Positions 9,688 to 19,232 are shown, counted from the stretch's first letter. The stretch is 64,000 bases of DNA from Pectobacterium carotovorum (GCA_016415585.1 CP066552.1:1426001-1490000), one strand, 5' to 3'. The notes: generated by a model not told the origin, from the letters alone. Program-made: numbers and translations.

Positions 9688-10026
9688 ATGAAACTGGTTA
9701 CTGTGGTGATAAAACCATTCAAGCTGGAAGATGTACGTGAAGCGTTATCTTCTGTCGGCATCCAGGGACTCACCGTCACTGAGGTGAAAGGATTTGGTCG
9801 TCAGAAAGGGCACGCGGAGCTATATCGCGGCGCGGAGTACAGCGTTAACTTTTTACCCAAGGTAAAAATTGATATCGCAATTGCAGACGATCAACTGGAT
9901 GAAGTGATCGATGTCATCAGCAAAGCCGCGTACACCGGAAAAATTGGTGACGGCAAAATTTTTGTCGCCGAGTTGCAAAGAGTTATCCGTATTCGTACGG
10001 GTGAAACTGACGAAGCCGCACTTTAA
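9688..10026 (+). CDS. glnK: PII-type nitrogen regulatory protein GlnK
   Basis: GlnK is a trimeric PII signal protein that binds ATP/ADP and 2-oxoglutarate, is uridylylated by GlnD, and blocks the AmtB ammonium channel when nitrogen is plentiful. The 112-residue sequence has the T-loop 'GRQKGHAELYRGAEYSVNFLPKVKID' with the uridylylated Tyr51, and the C-loop 'GKIGDGKIFV'. Val54 and Asn55 in the T-loop (EYSVNF) favour GlnK over GlnB. ATG 9688 follows AGGGGGAAG. It lies 39 bases upstream of amtB, the classic glnK-amtB operon, downstream of a sigma-54 promoter. Confidence 0.97.
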   Translation: MKLVTVVIKPFKLEDVREALSSVGIQGLTVTEVKGFGRQKGHAELYRGAEYSVNFLPKVKIDIAIADDQLDEVIDVISKAAYTGKIGDGKIFVAELQRVIRIRTGETDEAAL

Positions 10027-10065
10027 CAACACCTAGCGTAGATACGTAAATAGGGATGGATGAAA

Positions 10066-11352
10066 ATGAAAAAACTACTCTCTTCATTAGGTCTCGGTGT
10101 GGCGGTATTACTCCCGTCCTGGGCAATGGCTGCGACACCGACGATTGATAAAGCGGATAACGCTTTTATTATGATTTGTACCGCGCTGGTACTCTTTATG
10201 ACTATACCGGGCATTGCACTGTTTTACGGCGGCCTGATTCGTTCTAAGAACGTTTTGTCCATGATGACGCAGGTGAGCGTAACGTTCGCGATGGTTTGTA
10301 TCCTGTGGGTCGTTTACGGATATAGCCTGGCCTTCAGCGAAGGGAATGCTTTCTTCGGTGGCTTCAGCACCTTTATGCTGAAAGGCATCGGGATTGAGTC
10401 CATCAGCGGCACCTACTATCAATTTGTACATGTGGCCTATCAGGCTTCCTTTGCCTGTATCACCGTCGCGCTGATCGTCGGAGCGATTGCTGAACGTATT
10501 CGTTTCTCTGCGGTGCTGATTTTCGTTGCGCTGTGGCTGACTTTCTCCTATTTGCCGATGACGCACATGGTATGGGGCGGTGGCTATCTGGCTGCGGATG
10601 GCGCGCTGGACTTCGCTGGCGGTACAGTGGTTCACATCAACGCCGCGGTTGCTGGGTTGGTTGGTGCTTACCTGCTGGGAAAACGCGCTGGTTTTGGCAA
10701 AGAAGCCTTCAAACCGCATAACCTGCCGATGGTGTTTATCGGTACGGCGATCCTGTATATCGGCTGGTTTGGTTTTAACGCGGGCTCTGCGGGTGCTGCG
10801 AACGGTATCGCCGCCCTGGCTTTCCTTAACACCGTTGTTGCGACTGCTGCTGCAATTCTGGCATGGGTTGGCGGTGAGTGGATGGTCCGCGGTAAGCCTT
10901 CTCTGCTGGGCGCATGCTCTGGCTGTATCGCCGGTCTGGTGGCAATCACGCCAGCAGCGGGTACGGTTGGCGTGGGTGGCGCACTGATTATCGGTCTGGC
11001 TGGTGGTGTTGCAGGCCTGTGGGGCGTAACAGTACTGAAAAGATGGCTGCGTGTGGATGACCCGTGTGATGTGTTCGGTGTTCACGGCGTGTGCGGTATC
11101 GTTGGCTGTATCCTGACTGGCGTATTCACCTCTGCATCACTGGGTGGTACTGGCTATGCGGAAGGTGTGACGATGGCACACCAGATTTGGGTGCAGCTGT
11201 TCAGCGTGATTGTTTGTCTGGTGTGGTCTGGCGTGGTGGCATTTGTCGCCTTCAAGATCGCGGATATGGTTGTCGGCCTGCGTGTACCTGAAGATCAAGA
11301 GCGCGAAGGTCTGGACGTCAACAGCCATGGCGAGAGCGCTTACAACCAATAA
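10066..11352 (+). CDS. amtB: Ammonium channel AmtB
   Basis: AmtB is the trimeric inner-membrane ammonium transporter. The product has a cleavable signal sequence (ending AMA-ATPTID), then eleven membrane helices collinear with E. coli AmtB, including the periplasmic and pore signatures 'NAGSAGAANGIAAL', the twin histidines in 'GGTVVHINAAVAGLVGAY' and 'DVFGVHGVCGIVG', and the C-terminal GlnK-docking tail 'VPEDQEREGLDVNSHGESAYNQ'. Two in-frame ATGs exist at 10060 and 10066; 10066 is preferred because AGGGA (10052-10056) lies 9 bases upstream of it but only 3 from the other. A strong terminator follows. Confidence 0.96.
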   Translation: MKKLLSSLGLGVAVLLPSWAMAATPTIDKADNAFIMICTALVLFMTIPGIALFYGGLIRSKNVLSMMTQVSVTFAMVCILWVVYGYSLAFSEGNAFFGGFSTFMLKGIGIESISGTYYQFVHVAYQASFACITVALIVGAIAERIRFSAVLIFVALWLTFSYLPMTHMVWGGGYLAADGALDFAGGTVVHINAAVAGLVGAYLLGKRAGFGKEAFKPHNLPMVFIGTAILYIGWFGFNAGSAGAANGIAALAFLNTVVATAAAILAWVGGEWMVRGKPSLLGACSGCIAGLVAITPAAGTVGVGGALIIGLAGGVAGLWGVTVLKRWLRVDDPCDVFGVHGVCGIVGCILTGVFTSASLGGTGYAEGVTMAHQIWVQLFSVIVCLVWSGVVAFVAFKIADMVVGLRVPEDQEREGLDVNSHGESAYNQ

Positions 11353-11393
11353 GAACGCTTAAATTAGTCAGTGAGATGGTTTAACACAAGTAG

Positions 11394-11425
11394 ACAGGCG
11401 TGGAGGAGACTCCACGCCTGTTTTA
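11394..11425 (+). terminator. Intrinsic terminator of glnK-amtB
   Basis: Perfect 12-bp stem ACAGGCGTGGAG / CTCCACGCCTGT with a GAGA... loop of 4, followed by TTTTATT. Confidence 0.92.
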
Positions 11426-11486
11426 TTATCAGTCTTAAACCACCCCGGATGAGGTGGTCTTTTACGTTACGAGGCTGCCGCAAGGT

Positions 11487-12350
11487 TTATGGCTGGCGGC
11501 GACGTATGACGCCTTCCTGCACGCTGGATGCAACCAGCACACCTTCCCGAGTATAGAATTGCCCACGAACGAAACCACGAGCACCGGATGCAGACGTGCT
11601 TTCTACGGTATATAACAGCCAGTCATCCAGCCGGAAATCACGGTGGAACCACATCGAGTGATCGATGGTAGCGACCTGCATACCCGGCTCCAAAAAGCCA
11701 ACGCCGTGAGGCTGCAAAGCAGTGAGTAGGAAATTGCAGTCAGACGTATAGCCGAGCAAATATTGGTGAATACGCTTATCGTCCGGTAGCGGGCTGCTGG
11801 CACGGCACCAGACGTGTCGCACTGGCTCATCCACTTCGCCTTTTAGTGGGTTATGGAATTTAACTGGACGCATCTCAATCGGGCTGGCCTGAATAAATTT
11901 ATCGCGAAAGCGGGGCGGCAGAAGGTGCTGCATGTCTTGTGCGATTTCCTGCTCGGATTTCAGATCCTCAGGCGGTGCGACGTTTGGCATCACATTCTGG
12001 TGCTCAAACCCTTCTTCATGACTTTGAAATGAGGCCGTCATATAAAAAATAGGGCGACCATTCTGGATAGCCCTAACGCGTCTGGCGCTGAAGCTGTTGC
12101 CGTCACGTAGGTTTTCAACGTCATAAATAATGGGTTTCTGACTGTCGCCGGGTAGCAAAAAGTAGCTGTGGAAAGAGTGAATGTTGCGCTCGAGGGGGAC
12201 AGTCTGTTTGGCAGCCGACATGGCCTGGCCGACGACTTGCCCGCCAAAGACCTGACGCAGCCCCAAATCATCGCTTTGTCCGCGGAATAGCCCTTCTTCG
12301 AGCTTCTCTAAATGCAGGAGGTCGAGAAGGTGTTGTAGTGATTGACTCAT
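11487..12350 (-). CDS. tesB: Acyl-CoA thioesterase II TesB
   Basis: TesB hydrolyses a broad range of acyl-CoAs to free acids and CoA. The 287-residue protein is a double hot-dog fold collinear with E. coli TesB: '[23 protein letters not shown]' in the first repeat and the second repeat with the catalytic Asp in '[21 protein letters not shown]' plus the Ser/Thr and Gln positions in '[34 protein letters not shown]'. Length matches the family (286). It is convergent with amtB and divergent from ybaY; the E. coli neighbourhood is preserved. Confidence 0.95.
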   Translation of the reverse strand: MSQSLQHLLDLLHLEKLEEGLFRGQSDDLGLRQVFGGQVVGQAMSAAKQTVPLERNIHSFHSYFLLPGDSQKPIIYDVENLRDGNSFSARRVRAIQNGRPIFYMTASFQSHEEGFEHQNVMPNVAPPEDLKSEQEIAQDMQHLLPPRFRDKFIQASPIEMRPVKFHNPLKGEVDEPVRHVWCRASSPLPDDKRIHQYLLGYTSDCNFLLTALQPHGVGFLEPGMQVATIDHSMWFHRDFRLDDWLLYTVESTSASGARGFVRGQFYTREGVLVASSVQEGVIRRRQP

Positions 12351-12562
12351 GGTATCGGCCTCAATGGATGCGAATAGCGGGTTATCTGTTTGTTTTGTAA
12401 TGTGTAAAGTGTTTCTTTATGGCTTTTTACTGCAATAAATATGTGGTTTTCGGGAAAATATCAGAATTTTGTACCATAATTATTGTGTTAGGTGAATCAT
12501 ACTATTCATGAGTGTCGGTTTTCGATACCGGTAACCTGACAATAATAAAGGAGACTGACTGA

Positions 12563-13144
12563 ATGAAATTATGGCATATCTTAGGTGGTATCACGTTATC
12601 GATGACTCTGGCTGCATGTGCACAGAGGAGTGATTCTGGCGTTTCTCCTCAAACTGGCGCGCCTGTCACCAATGTTTCTTCACCGCGCCTGGCTGTTGCG
12701 ATGCCGGCGGTAACCGGTACTGTGAATATTCGTCAGCGTATTGCACTCCCTCACAACGCAGTATTAACCGTTACGGTGTCTGATGCATCGCTGGCGGATG
12801 CGCCTTCAAAAGTGATTACCCAGCGTGTGACGCGTACAGAAGGGAAGCAGGCACCTTTCCAATTCGAGCTACCATATAACCCGGCTGATATCCAGCCCAA
12901 CGCGCGTATCTTACTCAGTGCTGCGATTGCAATCGATAATCGTATCGTAATGGTGACGGAGAACGTATTGCCAGTTATTAGCAACGGGGTAAATAACGCC
13001 GATTTAGTGCTGGTCCCTGTCGCCTCTGTTCCCTTACCGGCGAAAAATCAGGGATCAATGATGTCTAATCCGACGAATCAGACTCCTCATATGCTTCAGG
13101 GGCAACCTACTTCGTCATCTGTGGCTCCGCAGCCAGTCTGGTAA
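12563..13144 (+). CDS. ybaY: YbaY-family lipoprotein
   Basis: This 193-residue envelope lipoprotein has signal and lipobox 'MKLWHILGGITLSMTLAAC', predicting lipidation at Cys19. The central part (about residues 45-155, 'VTGTVNIRQRIALPHNAVLTVTVSDASLAD...') is the YbaY / YscW-type pilotin-like beta domain. The C-terminal tail (from about residue 160) is rich in Gln, Pro, Ser and Asn and looks disordered. The function is unknown. ATG 12563 follows AAAGGAG. It is convergent with ybaZ, with a shared hairpin at the 3' ends. Confidence 0.88.
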   Translation: MKLWHILGGITLSMTLAACAQRSDSGVSPQTGAPVTNVSSPRLAVAMPAVTGTVNIRQRIALPHNAVLTVTVSDASLADAPSKVITQRVTRTEGKQAPFQFELPYNPADIQPNARILLSAAIAIDNRIVMVTENVLPVISNGVNNADLVLVPVASVPLPAKNQGSMMSNPTNQTPHMLQGQPTSSSVAPQPVW

Positions 13145-13153
13145 TTCATCTGG

Positions 13154-13176
13154 ATACGCGCCGTTATGGCGCGTAT
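13154..13176. terminator. Hairpin between convergent ybaY and ybaZ
   Basis: Perfect 9-bp arms ATACGCGCC / GGCGCGTAT with loop GTTAT. It lies 9 bases after the ybaY stop and overlaps the last codons of ybaZ. Confidence 0.55.
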
Positions 13177-13484
13177 TGCCAGCGATATTTCGCAAGATCA
13201 ATTTTTCCCTGACGATTGAAAACGATGCCCTCCGCCTGTAGCGCTGACTTCTGGCGTATATAGTCTCCACCGACCAGCGATATTTCGCCTTTACGATTGA
13301 CTACTCGATGCCAGGGGAGTTTGCTGTCTTTCGGTAGGCGTTTTAATACCCCGCCAACTTGCCGGGATGCTCTGGGTGAATCGGCAAGCTGTGCGATGTC
13401 GCCATAGGTCGCTATTTTTCCGTGAGGAATCGCTGCGACGATTTGAAAAACGCGCTGACGGAAATTATCGTTTTCTTCTGACAT
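13164..13484 (-). CDS. ybaZ: Alkyltransferase-like DNA-binding protein YbaZ (Atl)
   Basis: This 106-residue protein is related to the DNA-binding domain of O6-alkylguanine alkyltransferases. The motif that holds the reactive cysteine in true transferases (PCHRV) reads PWHRVVN here (about residues 57-63), so it cannot accept alkyl groups; family members bind O6-alkylguanine lesions and flag them for nucleotide-excision repair. The N-terminal helix-turn-helix part 'FRQRVFQIVAAIPHGKIATYGDIAQLADSPRASRQVGGVLKR' includes the arginine-finger region (SRQVG). It lies between ybaY and ffs as in E. coli. Confidence 0.9.
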   Translation of the reverse strand: MSEENDNFRQRVFQIVAAIPHGKIATYGDIAQLADSPRASRQVGGVLKRLPKDSKLPWHRVVNRKGEISLVGGDYIRQKSALQAEGIVFNRQGKIDLAKYRWQYAP

Positions 13485-13624
13485 CAGCGGATATCCCTTC
13501 TGCTCTTAAACCTATTGAACATCATAGTGGCACAGTGGGGGTGGGTAAGAAAACAACGATTAGTCTGTGTTAGCTTGCAATTGCTTATCCCATCGCCGAT
13601 AATGCTCACCGCTTTTGTGACACG

Positions 13625-13654
13625 TTGCGATTATCATGTGCACGCTGTTATAAA
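13625..13654 (+). promoter_or_regulatory. Sigma-70 promoter of ffs
   Basis: -35 TTGCGA (13625-13630) and -10 TATAAA (13649-13654), 18-base spacer, followed by GTCCTC and the first base of the 4.5S RNA 8-9 bases after the -10. Confidence 0.65.
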
Positions 13655-13662
13655 GTCCTCAA

Positions 13663-13776
13663 TGGAGGCCCTGTCGGTTCTCCCGCAACACTAACCTGTG
13701 GATTCGGTCAGGTCCGGAAGGAAGCAGCCGCAGCAGGAGACGTGTGTGCCGGGATGTAGCTGGCAGGGCCTCCACC
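13663..13776 (+). ncRNA. ffs: Signal recognition particle 4.5S RNA
   Basis: This is the RNA of the SRP that, with Ffh, targets membrane proteins. The ends pair over GGAGGCCCTG (13664-13673) and CAGGGCCTCC (13764-13773). The strongly conserved apical domain is present: GGTCAGGTCCGGAAGGAAGCAGCC with the GGAA tetraloop and internal loops, and the distal strand GTGTGCCGGGATGTAGCTGGCAGGG. The about 114-nt size equals the E. coli mature RNA. Exact ends are set by analogy. The gene follows ybaZ as in E. coli. Confidence 0.97.
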
Positions 13777-14230
13777 AATTTGTGCCCTCGGTAGCCGCTT
13801 CATCGCCAGACTAGTCTTTATCTTCTGCACGTAAATTAAATTCTCTGCCATAAACCCATTTCCTGACAGACGTAAACGCTGAGCCGCCATTCTTTGCTCG
13901 ATAGGTGTCATTTTTCGATCACTGCTTCTTCGAGAGGATGACTGTGCATCTTTACTTAGCGAGTAATAATTGCGGTAATTATTACATCCTCTATTTTCAT
14001 CACGGGATATACCATTCGTGGATGCTATCAATGCGATTGTTATAAACGATGAATTTTGGGGAAATAAGCGTGAGAGGTGAGGGTGAATTCATTTTTACTT
14101 AATATTAAAAATACAATTTGTTACAACTTATTGTTTAAATCATGCGTCAAAAAGATAATAAAAACAAAGGCCGATAATATTATCGGCGCAGTGTATTTAA
14201 TGTTAGTTTTTGTATGCGTTTCGTTAGGAA
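13777..14230. other. Intergenic region between ffs and hha
   Basis: About 450 bp without a supported gene. E. coli carries pdeB, ylaC and maa at this place; none is visible here. A minus-strand frame runs through 13708-14031 and into ffs, starting from TTG, with no ribosome-binding site and no recognised homology. The stretch 14090-14220 is AT-rich. Confidence 0.6.
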
Positions 14231-14434
14231 TTAACGAACATATCGCCATACTGCGGTAGGAACCTTGTCGTAGAGTTTGTTCATCGTCAGTTCGGCCAGA
14301 CGATGATCGGCTGCGGAAAAGAACATCTCCAGTTCATCATTGGAGAGTTCATACTTGTTTTTTTCAATAACGCGTTCGAGAGTGTCAATGGTTGTGCATT
14401 TACGCAAACGCATCAAATAATCGATTTTTTTCAT
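14231..14434 (-). CDS. hha: Haemolysin-expression modulator Hha
   Basis: Hha is a small helical protein that binds the N-terminal domain of H-NS and strengthens silencing of horizontally acquired genes; with TomB it also behaves as the toxin of a toxin-antitoxin pair. The 67 residues ([20 protein letters not shown]..., ending [10 protein letters not shown]) match the Hha/YmoA family over their full length. The conserved Cys (position 13 here, 18 in longer homologues), implicated in TomB-dependent oxidation, is present. It is downstream of tomB on the minus strand (53-base gap), the usual tomB-hha operon. Confidence 0.96.
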   Translation of the reverse strand: MKKIDYLMRLRKCTTIDTLERVIEKNKYELSNDELEMFFSAADHRLAELTMNKLYDKVPTAVWRYVR

Positions 14435-14487
14435 AAGGGCCTATGCAAACAGTACCTGGTGGTTAAAAAATATAAATAAATTATTGC

Positions 14488-14856
14488 TTAAGTTTTAGCA
14501 GGCGTACAGGTGTTCTCCCCTGAGAACATTCCGAATAATTTTGCTTTGGACTTCTGCCAGCGTCGCAGTTCAGCATCATTAATTCCATAGTTGCTAAACA
14601 AGACATAAGTATCATCCAAATATTTTTCAACCTGCTCTGAAAGCTCGCTTTCATTAGGGTATTTTATTTTAAATGTAAGAATAAACGTAGCGATATGCTC
14701 AATAAGTTCATTTAATTGGAGATTGATCGCAGATGTTGGATCATTGACCCAGCCGTGACTGCTATCGCCTAACGTAGCTATGCTTTCGTCACACAGATTC
14801 TCACATAAGAATCTGAGTTGGGCAATATCATAATGTTTTGGTGTGTACTCATCCAT
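14488..14856 (-). CDS. tomB: Hha toxicity modulator TomB
   Basis: TomB (YbaJ) counteracts Hha; in E. coli it promotes oxygen-dependent oxidation of an Hha cysteine and influences biofilm formation and conjugation. The 122-residue protein is collinear with E. coli TomB: 'MDEYTPKHYDIAQLRFLCENL', the invariant 'HGWVNDPTSAINLQLNELIEHIATF' and 'YLDDTYVLFSNYGI'. Start ATG 14856 follows GGAGGGATTG on the minus strand. In E. coli it sits directly downstream of acrB; here rpmE2-rpmJ2 and about 600 non-coding bases lie between. Confidence 0.95.
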   Translation of the reverse strand: MDEYTPKHYDIAQLRFLCENLCDESIATLGDSSHGWVNDPTSAINLQLNELIEHIATFILTFKIKYPNESELSEQVEKYLDDTYVLFSNYGINDAELRRWQKSKAKLFGMFSGENTCTPAKT

Positions 14857-15452
14857 ATCAATCCCTCCGTTAAGCCGTTATTCAGTGTTACTGCGGTTAA
14901 CACCTGGTAAACAGGTAGACTGATGAAGCCTGCAAGATAAAAGCGTTAGCATTGTTTCGTATTCATGCTGTTACCAACAATGCATTGAGCCATTGTGATT
15001 TGTTCAGCAAGGAATGAGGCAACTGCGATTCTTGTACCTCCTGCTATTACTATGTCGCGAAATAGGATTGGCGTAAATGCCAACATATCATGACTTAACC
15101 TTAAGTATAGTTATACTGTGGTGGTTAGGATTACGTCATTCTATATATGACTATAGCAAAAGCGCTCATAAAATTCGCGGATAATAGGTAAGGTTTTCAC
15201 CGCTATTTATTTTGATTAATCCTTAAAATTTTTGTTGTAACAATGAGCATAGAATAAACTCGACTGCATATTATTTAATTATTTCTATCTGAAAATATGA
15301 GAAATGGCAGAAGGAATGCGAAGGGATTGTTCAGTTGATAAGACAGATTGATGCTCGTTATCCTATTGTTTCATAAGTTTTTTATATGAATCACTCTGTA
15401 CAGTCTGGTTAGCGTCATAACACAGACTGTACGGAGATGTGGCCGGGAAAGA
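14857..15452. other. Intergenic region between tomB and rpmJ2
   Basis: About 600 bp, AT-rich, with no supported gene on either strand. It should hold the tomB-hha promoter. A perfect 10-bp inverted repeat GTACAGTCTG / CAGACTGTAC (15398-15407 and 15423-15432, 15-base loop) lies 20 bases past the rpmJ2 stop and may be its 3' hairpin, although no T tract follows. Confidence 0.6.
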
Positions 15453-15596
15453 TTAACCTTTTTTCTTTTTTCCGCCTTGTACAGCCTTAAAGCGCGGATT
15501 GGATTTACATATAACGTAAACTCGCCCGCGGCGGCGGACCACAATACAATCTTTATGACGATTCTTTGCTGAACGTAGCGAACTAAGCACCTGCAT
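15453..15596 (-). CDS. rpmJ2: Zinc-independent ribosomal protein bL36 paralogue (YkgO)
   Basis: This is a 47-residue alternative L36, [20 protein letters not shown] followed by [20 protein letters not shown] and a lysine tail GGKKKKG. It lacks the complete Cys3-His zinc ribbon of the main L36, keeping only Cys17 and Cys30, and replaces the zinc form under zinc shortage, as established for YkgO. The start ATG at 15594-15596 lies 16 bases after the rpmE2 stop, so the two form one operon under the palindrome upstream of rpmE2. Confidence 0.93.
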   Translation of the reverse strand: MQVLSSLRSAKNRHKDCIVVRRRGRVYVICKSNPRFKAVQGGKKKKG

Positions 15597-15612
15597 TTAA
15601 TAGCCTCTCTGA

Positions 15613-15861
15613 TTACTTGAAGAAGTTCCCAAAACGCTGCTGGAAGCGCGCTGTGCTGCCTTCTTTGGAATATTCTTTTTGCTTCCCAGTGTAATAGGGA
15701 TGCGATGCCGAAGAAACGTCAACGGTGACGTAAGGGTAGCTGGTACCCTCAAGTTCAATGGTACGATCGGTTTTAATCGTTGACCCTGTTTTGTAATAGA
15801 CATCCGCGCTAGTGTCATGGAATACCACCGTGCGATAGTCAGGATGAATACCCGCTTTCAT
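15613..15861 (-). CDS. rpmE2: Type B (zinc-independent) ribosomal protein bL31 (YkgM)
   Basis: This is an 82-residue type B L31: '[31 protein letters not shown]...', ending '[11 protein letters not shown]'. There is no cysteine at all, so the CxxC zinc site of the housekeeping L31 is absent. Under zinc starvation it replaces the zinc-containing form and frees zinc; expression is repressed by Zur. ATG 15861 follows AGGAGC on the minus strand, and a Zur-type palindrome lies 16 bases upstream of the start codon. It is cotranscribed with rpmJ2. Confidence 0.96.
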   Translation of the reverse strand: MKAGIHPDYRTVVFHDTSADVYYKTGSTIKTDRTIELEGTSYPYVTVDVSSASHPYYTGKQKEYSKEGSTARFQQRFGNFFK

Positions 15862-15876
15862 AGTTGCTCCTGATTG

Positions 15877-15892
15877 TTATGTTATAACATAA
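15877..15892 (-). promoter_or_regulatory. Probable Zur operator upstream of rpmE2
   Basis: TTATGTTATAACATAA is a perfect 16-bp palindrome that fits the enterobacterial Zur box core TGTTAT-N2-3-ATAACA. It lies 16-31 bases upstream of the rpmE2 start codon, as expected for a repressor overlapping promoter and leader. Confidence 0.75.
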
Positions 15893-15974
15893 ATAATATG
15901 TTGCGCTTTTTTAGCATCAGGATCAACTATTATGTTGCGGTAGACGTCAGCATTCTCTAAACCACTATAGAGAC

Positions 15975-16030
15975 GACTAATCTGAGCCAAACAGCGCATA
16001 GTGCTGTTTAGCTTTTAGCTCAGGTTAGTC
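15975..16030. repeat. Two-tier inverted repeat downstream of acrB
   Basis: Outer arms GACTAATCTGAGC (15975-15987) and GCTCAGGTTAGTC (16018-16030) pair with one mismatch region; inside them AAACAGC (15989-15995) and GCTGTTT (16003-16009) pair perfectly around GCATAGT. It is outside the acrB terminator and outside the rpmE2 operator. Function unknown. Confidence 0.7.
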
Positions 16031-16052
16031 ATGGGGAGACTGGACAGGGGCG

Positions 16053-16078
16053 TAAAAAAGGCCGCTAGGCGGCCTTTT
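16053..16078 (-). terminator. Intrinsic terminator of acrAB
   Basis: On the minus strand AAAAGGCCGC-CTA-GCGGCCTTTTTT: perfect GGCCGC stem flanked by A and T runs, 26 bases past the acrB stop. Confidence 0.9.
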
Positions 16079-16103
16079 AGAGTATATCGGAAGGGATTCG
16101 GTC

Positions 16104-19100
16104 TTAGTGCGCTGTTGTGTCGTCTACTTTCTTGCCGAAGCGACGGCGAACAACAACAAAGAACACAGGAACGAAGAAGATAGCCAGCACGGTTGCTGTA
16201 ATCATCCCGCCCATTACGCCAGTACCAACGGCGTTCTGTGCACCGGAACCTGCACCACTACTGATGACCAACGGCATTACACCGAGGATAAAGGCAAGTG
16301 ATGTCATCAGGATTGGACGCAAACGCATACGAACGGCATCGAGCGTTGCTTCTATCAGTCCTTTCCCTTCTTTTTCCATCAGATCTTTAGCAAATTCGAC
16401 AATCAATATGGCGTTCTTCGCCGATAACCCTATGGTTGTCAGCAGGCCCACCTTAAAGTAAACGTCGTTTTCAAGACTTGTCATATTCGCCGCAATCAAC
16501 GCACCGATGATCCCCAATGGAACCACCAGCATGACAGAGAACGGAATTGACCAGCTCTCATAAAGCGCCGCCAGACACAGGAACACGACAATCAGTGAAA
16601 TGGCATAGATTGCGGGTGCTTGGTTGCCTGATAATCGCTCTTGATAGGACATACCCGTCCATTCGTAGCCGATACCTTGCGGTAATTGGGTCACGAAATT
16701 TTCCATCAATGCCATGGCCTCACCGGTACTCTTACCTGGCGCGGCTTCACCTTGGAGCTGCATGGATGGTTGGCCGTTATAACGTTCCAGACGCGGTGAA
16801 CCGTATTCCCAGTGGCTCTGCGTGAAGGCAGAGAATGGCACCATTTGTCCGTTGCTACCGCGGATGTACCAGTTTTTGATGTCATCCGGCAGCATACGGA
16901 AAGGCGCATCGGCTTGAACGTAAACTTTCTTCACGCGACCGCGATCGATGAAGTCATTCACATAAGAACCACCCAGCGTGGTTGCCAATGTTGAACTGAT
17001 ATCCGACAGTGACACACCAAGCGCCTGTGCTTTTTCCTGATCGATATCGAGACGGAACTGCGGTGTATCTTCCATCCCGTTAGGACGAACTTGCACCAGC
17101 GTATCAGGACGTTGTGCTGCCATACCTAGCAGTTGGTTACGTGCTTCCGTCAGTTTTGCATGGCCAAGGTTAGCCTGGTCAATCAACTGGAAGTCGAAAC
17201 CTGTTGCGGTACCCAGTTCGATAATCGCAGGAAGGTTGACTGCGAAAACCATAGCTTCTTTATACTGGCTAAAGGCCGCGTTTGCTCGGCCTGCAATCGC
17301 CATAACTTTATTTTCTGCGCCGCTTCGTTCACTCCAGTCACTCAGGCTGGCGAAGGCCAGACCGACATTCTGCCCACGGCCAGAGAATCCGAAGCCCGAC
17401 ACCGTAAATACAGATTTAACGTTACTTTTCTCATTCTCGAGATAGTAGTTCGTCATTCTGTCCATGATTTTCTGCGTGTTTTCCTGCGTTGCCCCTGAAG
17501 GCAACTGAACGATGTTCAGGAGAACACCCTGATCTTCATCTGGCAGGAAGGACGTCGGTAAGCGTAAGAACAGAAATGCCAGACCGACAACAATCAGCAG
17601 ATAGATGACCAGATAACGGCCTGTGCTGCGCAGAATATTTGCCACACTATCGGTGTAGTGATGCGTGCTTTTCTCGAACAGTCTGTTGAACCAGCCGAAG
17701 AAGCCTTTCTTCTCACCGTGATCGCCTTTGGCGATTGGTTTTAGCAGCGTTGCGCAAAGCGCGGGTGTCAAAATCAATGCGACCAGAACCGACAGCACCA
17801 TCGCAGACACGATTGTGATGGAGAACTGGCGGTAGATTGCCCCTGTCGAACCACCGGTAAACGCCATTGGGACGAATACCGCGGACAGAACCAGCGCAAT
17901 ACCGACCAACGCACCTTGAATCTGTTCCATGGATCGTTTGGTTGCTTCTTTAGGCGGTAGACCTTCTTCCGCCATGACACGTTCCACGTTTTCCACGACG
18001 ACGATGGCGTCATCCACCAGAAGCCCGATGGCGAGAACCATCGCGAACATCGTCAGGGTGTTAATGGAATAACCAAACGCGGAGAGGACCGCAAACGTCC
18101 CCAGCAAGACGACTGGCACCGCAATGGTTGGGATCAGCGTGGCACGGAAGTTCTGCAAGAACAGATACATCACCAGGAATACCAGTACGATGGCTTCCAC
18201 CAGCGTTTTCACGACTTCGTTGATCGAGATCTTAACGAAGGGGGTGGTATCGTACGGGTAAACCACTTTCAAGCCAGAAGGAAAGAACTCTTCTGCCTTG
18301 GTCAGCGCATTTTTTACTGCGGTTGCCGTATCCAGCGCGTTCGCCCCAGTTGCCAGCTTGATACCGATACCTGCTGCGGGCTTACCATTGAAACGGGCTA
18401 TAACGTCGTAGCCTTCAGCTCCCAGCTCAACGCGTGCGACGTCTTTAAGACGAACTTGAGATCCATCTGTATTAACTTTCAGCAGTATTTTAGAAAACTC
18501 TTCTGCTGAATTCAGTCGGGTTTGCGCAATGATCGAAGCATTCAACTGCTGACCGGGAACCGGCGGAGCGCCCCCTAATTGTCCTGCTGCGATTTGGTTG
18601 TTTTGAACTCGGATTGCGGCGGAGACATCACCCGCAGTTAATTGGTAGTTGTTCAGTTTGTTTGGATCCAGCCAGATACGCATTGCGTATTGGGAACCAA
18701 ACAGCTGCGCGTCACCTACGCCAGATGTACGGCTGATAGGGTCTTTAACATTAGCAGCCACGTAGTCAGCGATATCTTCCTGTGACATTTTACCGTCTTC
18801 ACTGATGAAGGCGGCAACCATGAGGAAGCTACTGCTTGATTTCTGAACGTTAACCCCTTGCTGCTGTACTTCCTGCGGCAGCAGCGGCATGGCCAGTTGC
18901 AGTTTGTTCTGCACCTGAACCTGTGCGATGTCCGGATCGGTACCCGCGTCAAACGTCAGCGTAATCTGAACCGTACCAGACGAATCACTGCTTGATGACA
19001 TGTACATCAGGTTATCGATACCGTTCATATTCTGTTCGATAACCTGCGTCACGGAATCTTGCAGCGTTGATGCATCGGCTCCTGGATAATTTGCTGTTAC

Positions 19101-19232
19101 TTCAATCGCAGGTGGTGCGATCGTCGGATACTGGGCAATAGGTAATTTAACAATTGCCAGTAACCCCGTCAGCATCACCATGATGGCGAGCACCCATGCA
19201 AAAATGGGTCGATCTATAAAAAACTTAGCCAT
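16104..19232 (-). CDS. acrB: RND multidrug efflux pump AcrB
   Basis: AcrB is the trimeric inner-membrane proton-driven pump of the AcrAB-TolC system, exporting bile salts, dyes, antibiotics and plant phenolics. The 1042-residue protein is full length. Visible family marks are the start [17 protein letters not shown], the proton-relay pair Asp407-Asp408 in '[20 protein letters not shown]', the lysine and threonine relay region in TM10-11 ('[26 protein letters not shown]'), and the gate/porter domains in between. It is 28 bases downstream of acrA, in one operon. Orthologues are needed for plant infection in several soft-rot and fire-blight bacteria, a point taken from the family, not from this sequence. 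Confidence 0.97.
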   Translation of the reverse strand: MAKFFIDRPIFAWVLAIMVMLTGLLAIVKLPIAQYPTIAPPAIEVTANYPGADASTLQDSVTQVIEQNMNGIDNLMYMSSSSDSSGTVQITLTFDAGTDPDIAQVQVQNKLQLAMPLLPQEVQQQGVNVQKSSSSFLMVAAFISEDGKMSQEDIADYVAANVKDPISRTSGVGDAQLFGSQYAMRIWLDPNKLNNYQLTAGDVSAAIRVQNNQIAAGQLGGAPPVPGQQLNASIIAQTRLNSAEEFSKILLKVNTDGSQVRLKDVARVELGAEGYDVIARFNGKPAAGIGIKLATGANALDTATAVKNALTKAEEFFPSGLKVVYPYDTTPFVKISINEVVKTLVEAIVLVFLVMYLFLQNFRATLIPTIAVPVVLLGTFAVLSAFGYSINTLTMFAMVLAIGLLVDDAIVVVENVERVMAEEGLPPKEATKRSMEQIQGALVGIALVLSAVFVPMAFTGGSTGAIYRQFSITIVSAMVLSVLVALILTPALCATLLKPIAKGDHGEKKGFFGWFNRLFEKSTHHYTDSVANILRSTGRYLVIYLLIVVGLAFLFLRLPTSFLPDEDQGVLLNIVQLPSGATQENTQKIMDRMTNYYLENEKSNVKSVFTVSGFGFSGRGQNVGLAFASLSDWSERSGAENKVMAIAGRANAAFSQYKEAMVFAVNLPAIIELGTATGFDFQLIDQANLGHAKLTEARNQLLGMAAQRPDTLVQVRPNGMEDTPQFRLDIDQEKAQALGVSLSDISSTLATTLGGSYVNDFIDRGRVKKVYVQADAPFRMLPDDIKNWYIRGSNGQMVPFSAFTQSHWEYGSPRLERYNGQPSMQLQGEAAPGKSTGEAMALMENFVTQLPQGIGYEWTGMSYQERLSGNQAPAIYAISLIVVFLCLAALYESWSIPFSVMLVVPLGIIGALIAANMTSLENDVYFKVGLLTTIGLSAKNAILIVEFAKDLMEKEGKGLIEATLDAVRMRLRPILMTSLAFILGVMPLVISSGAGSGAQNAVGTGVMGGMITATVLAIFFVPVFFVVVRRRFGKKVDDTTAH

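Noticed and set aside
16053..16078. acrB terminator and ppiD terminator (1827-1852) as copies of a mobile repeat
   Set aside because: Both contain GGCCGC stems, but GGCCGC-type terminators are common and their flanks are unrelated.
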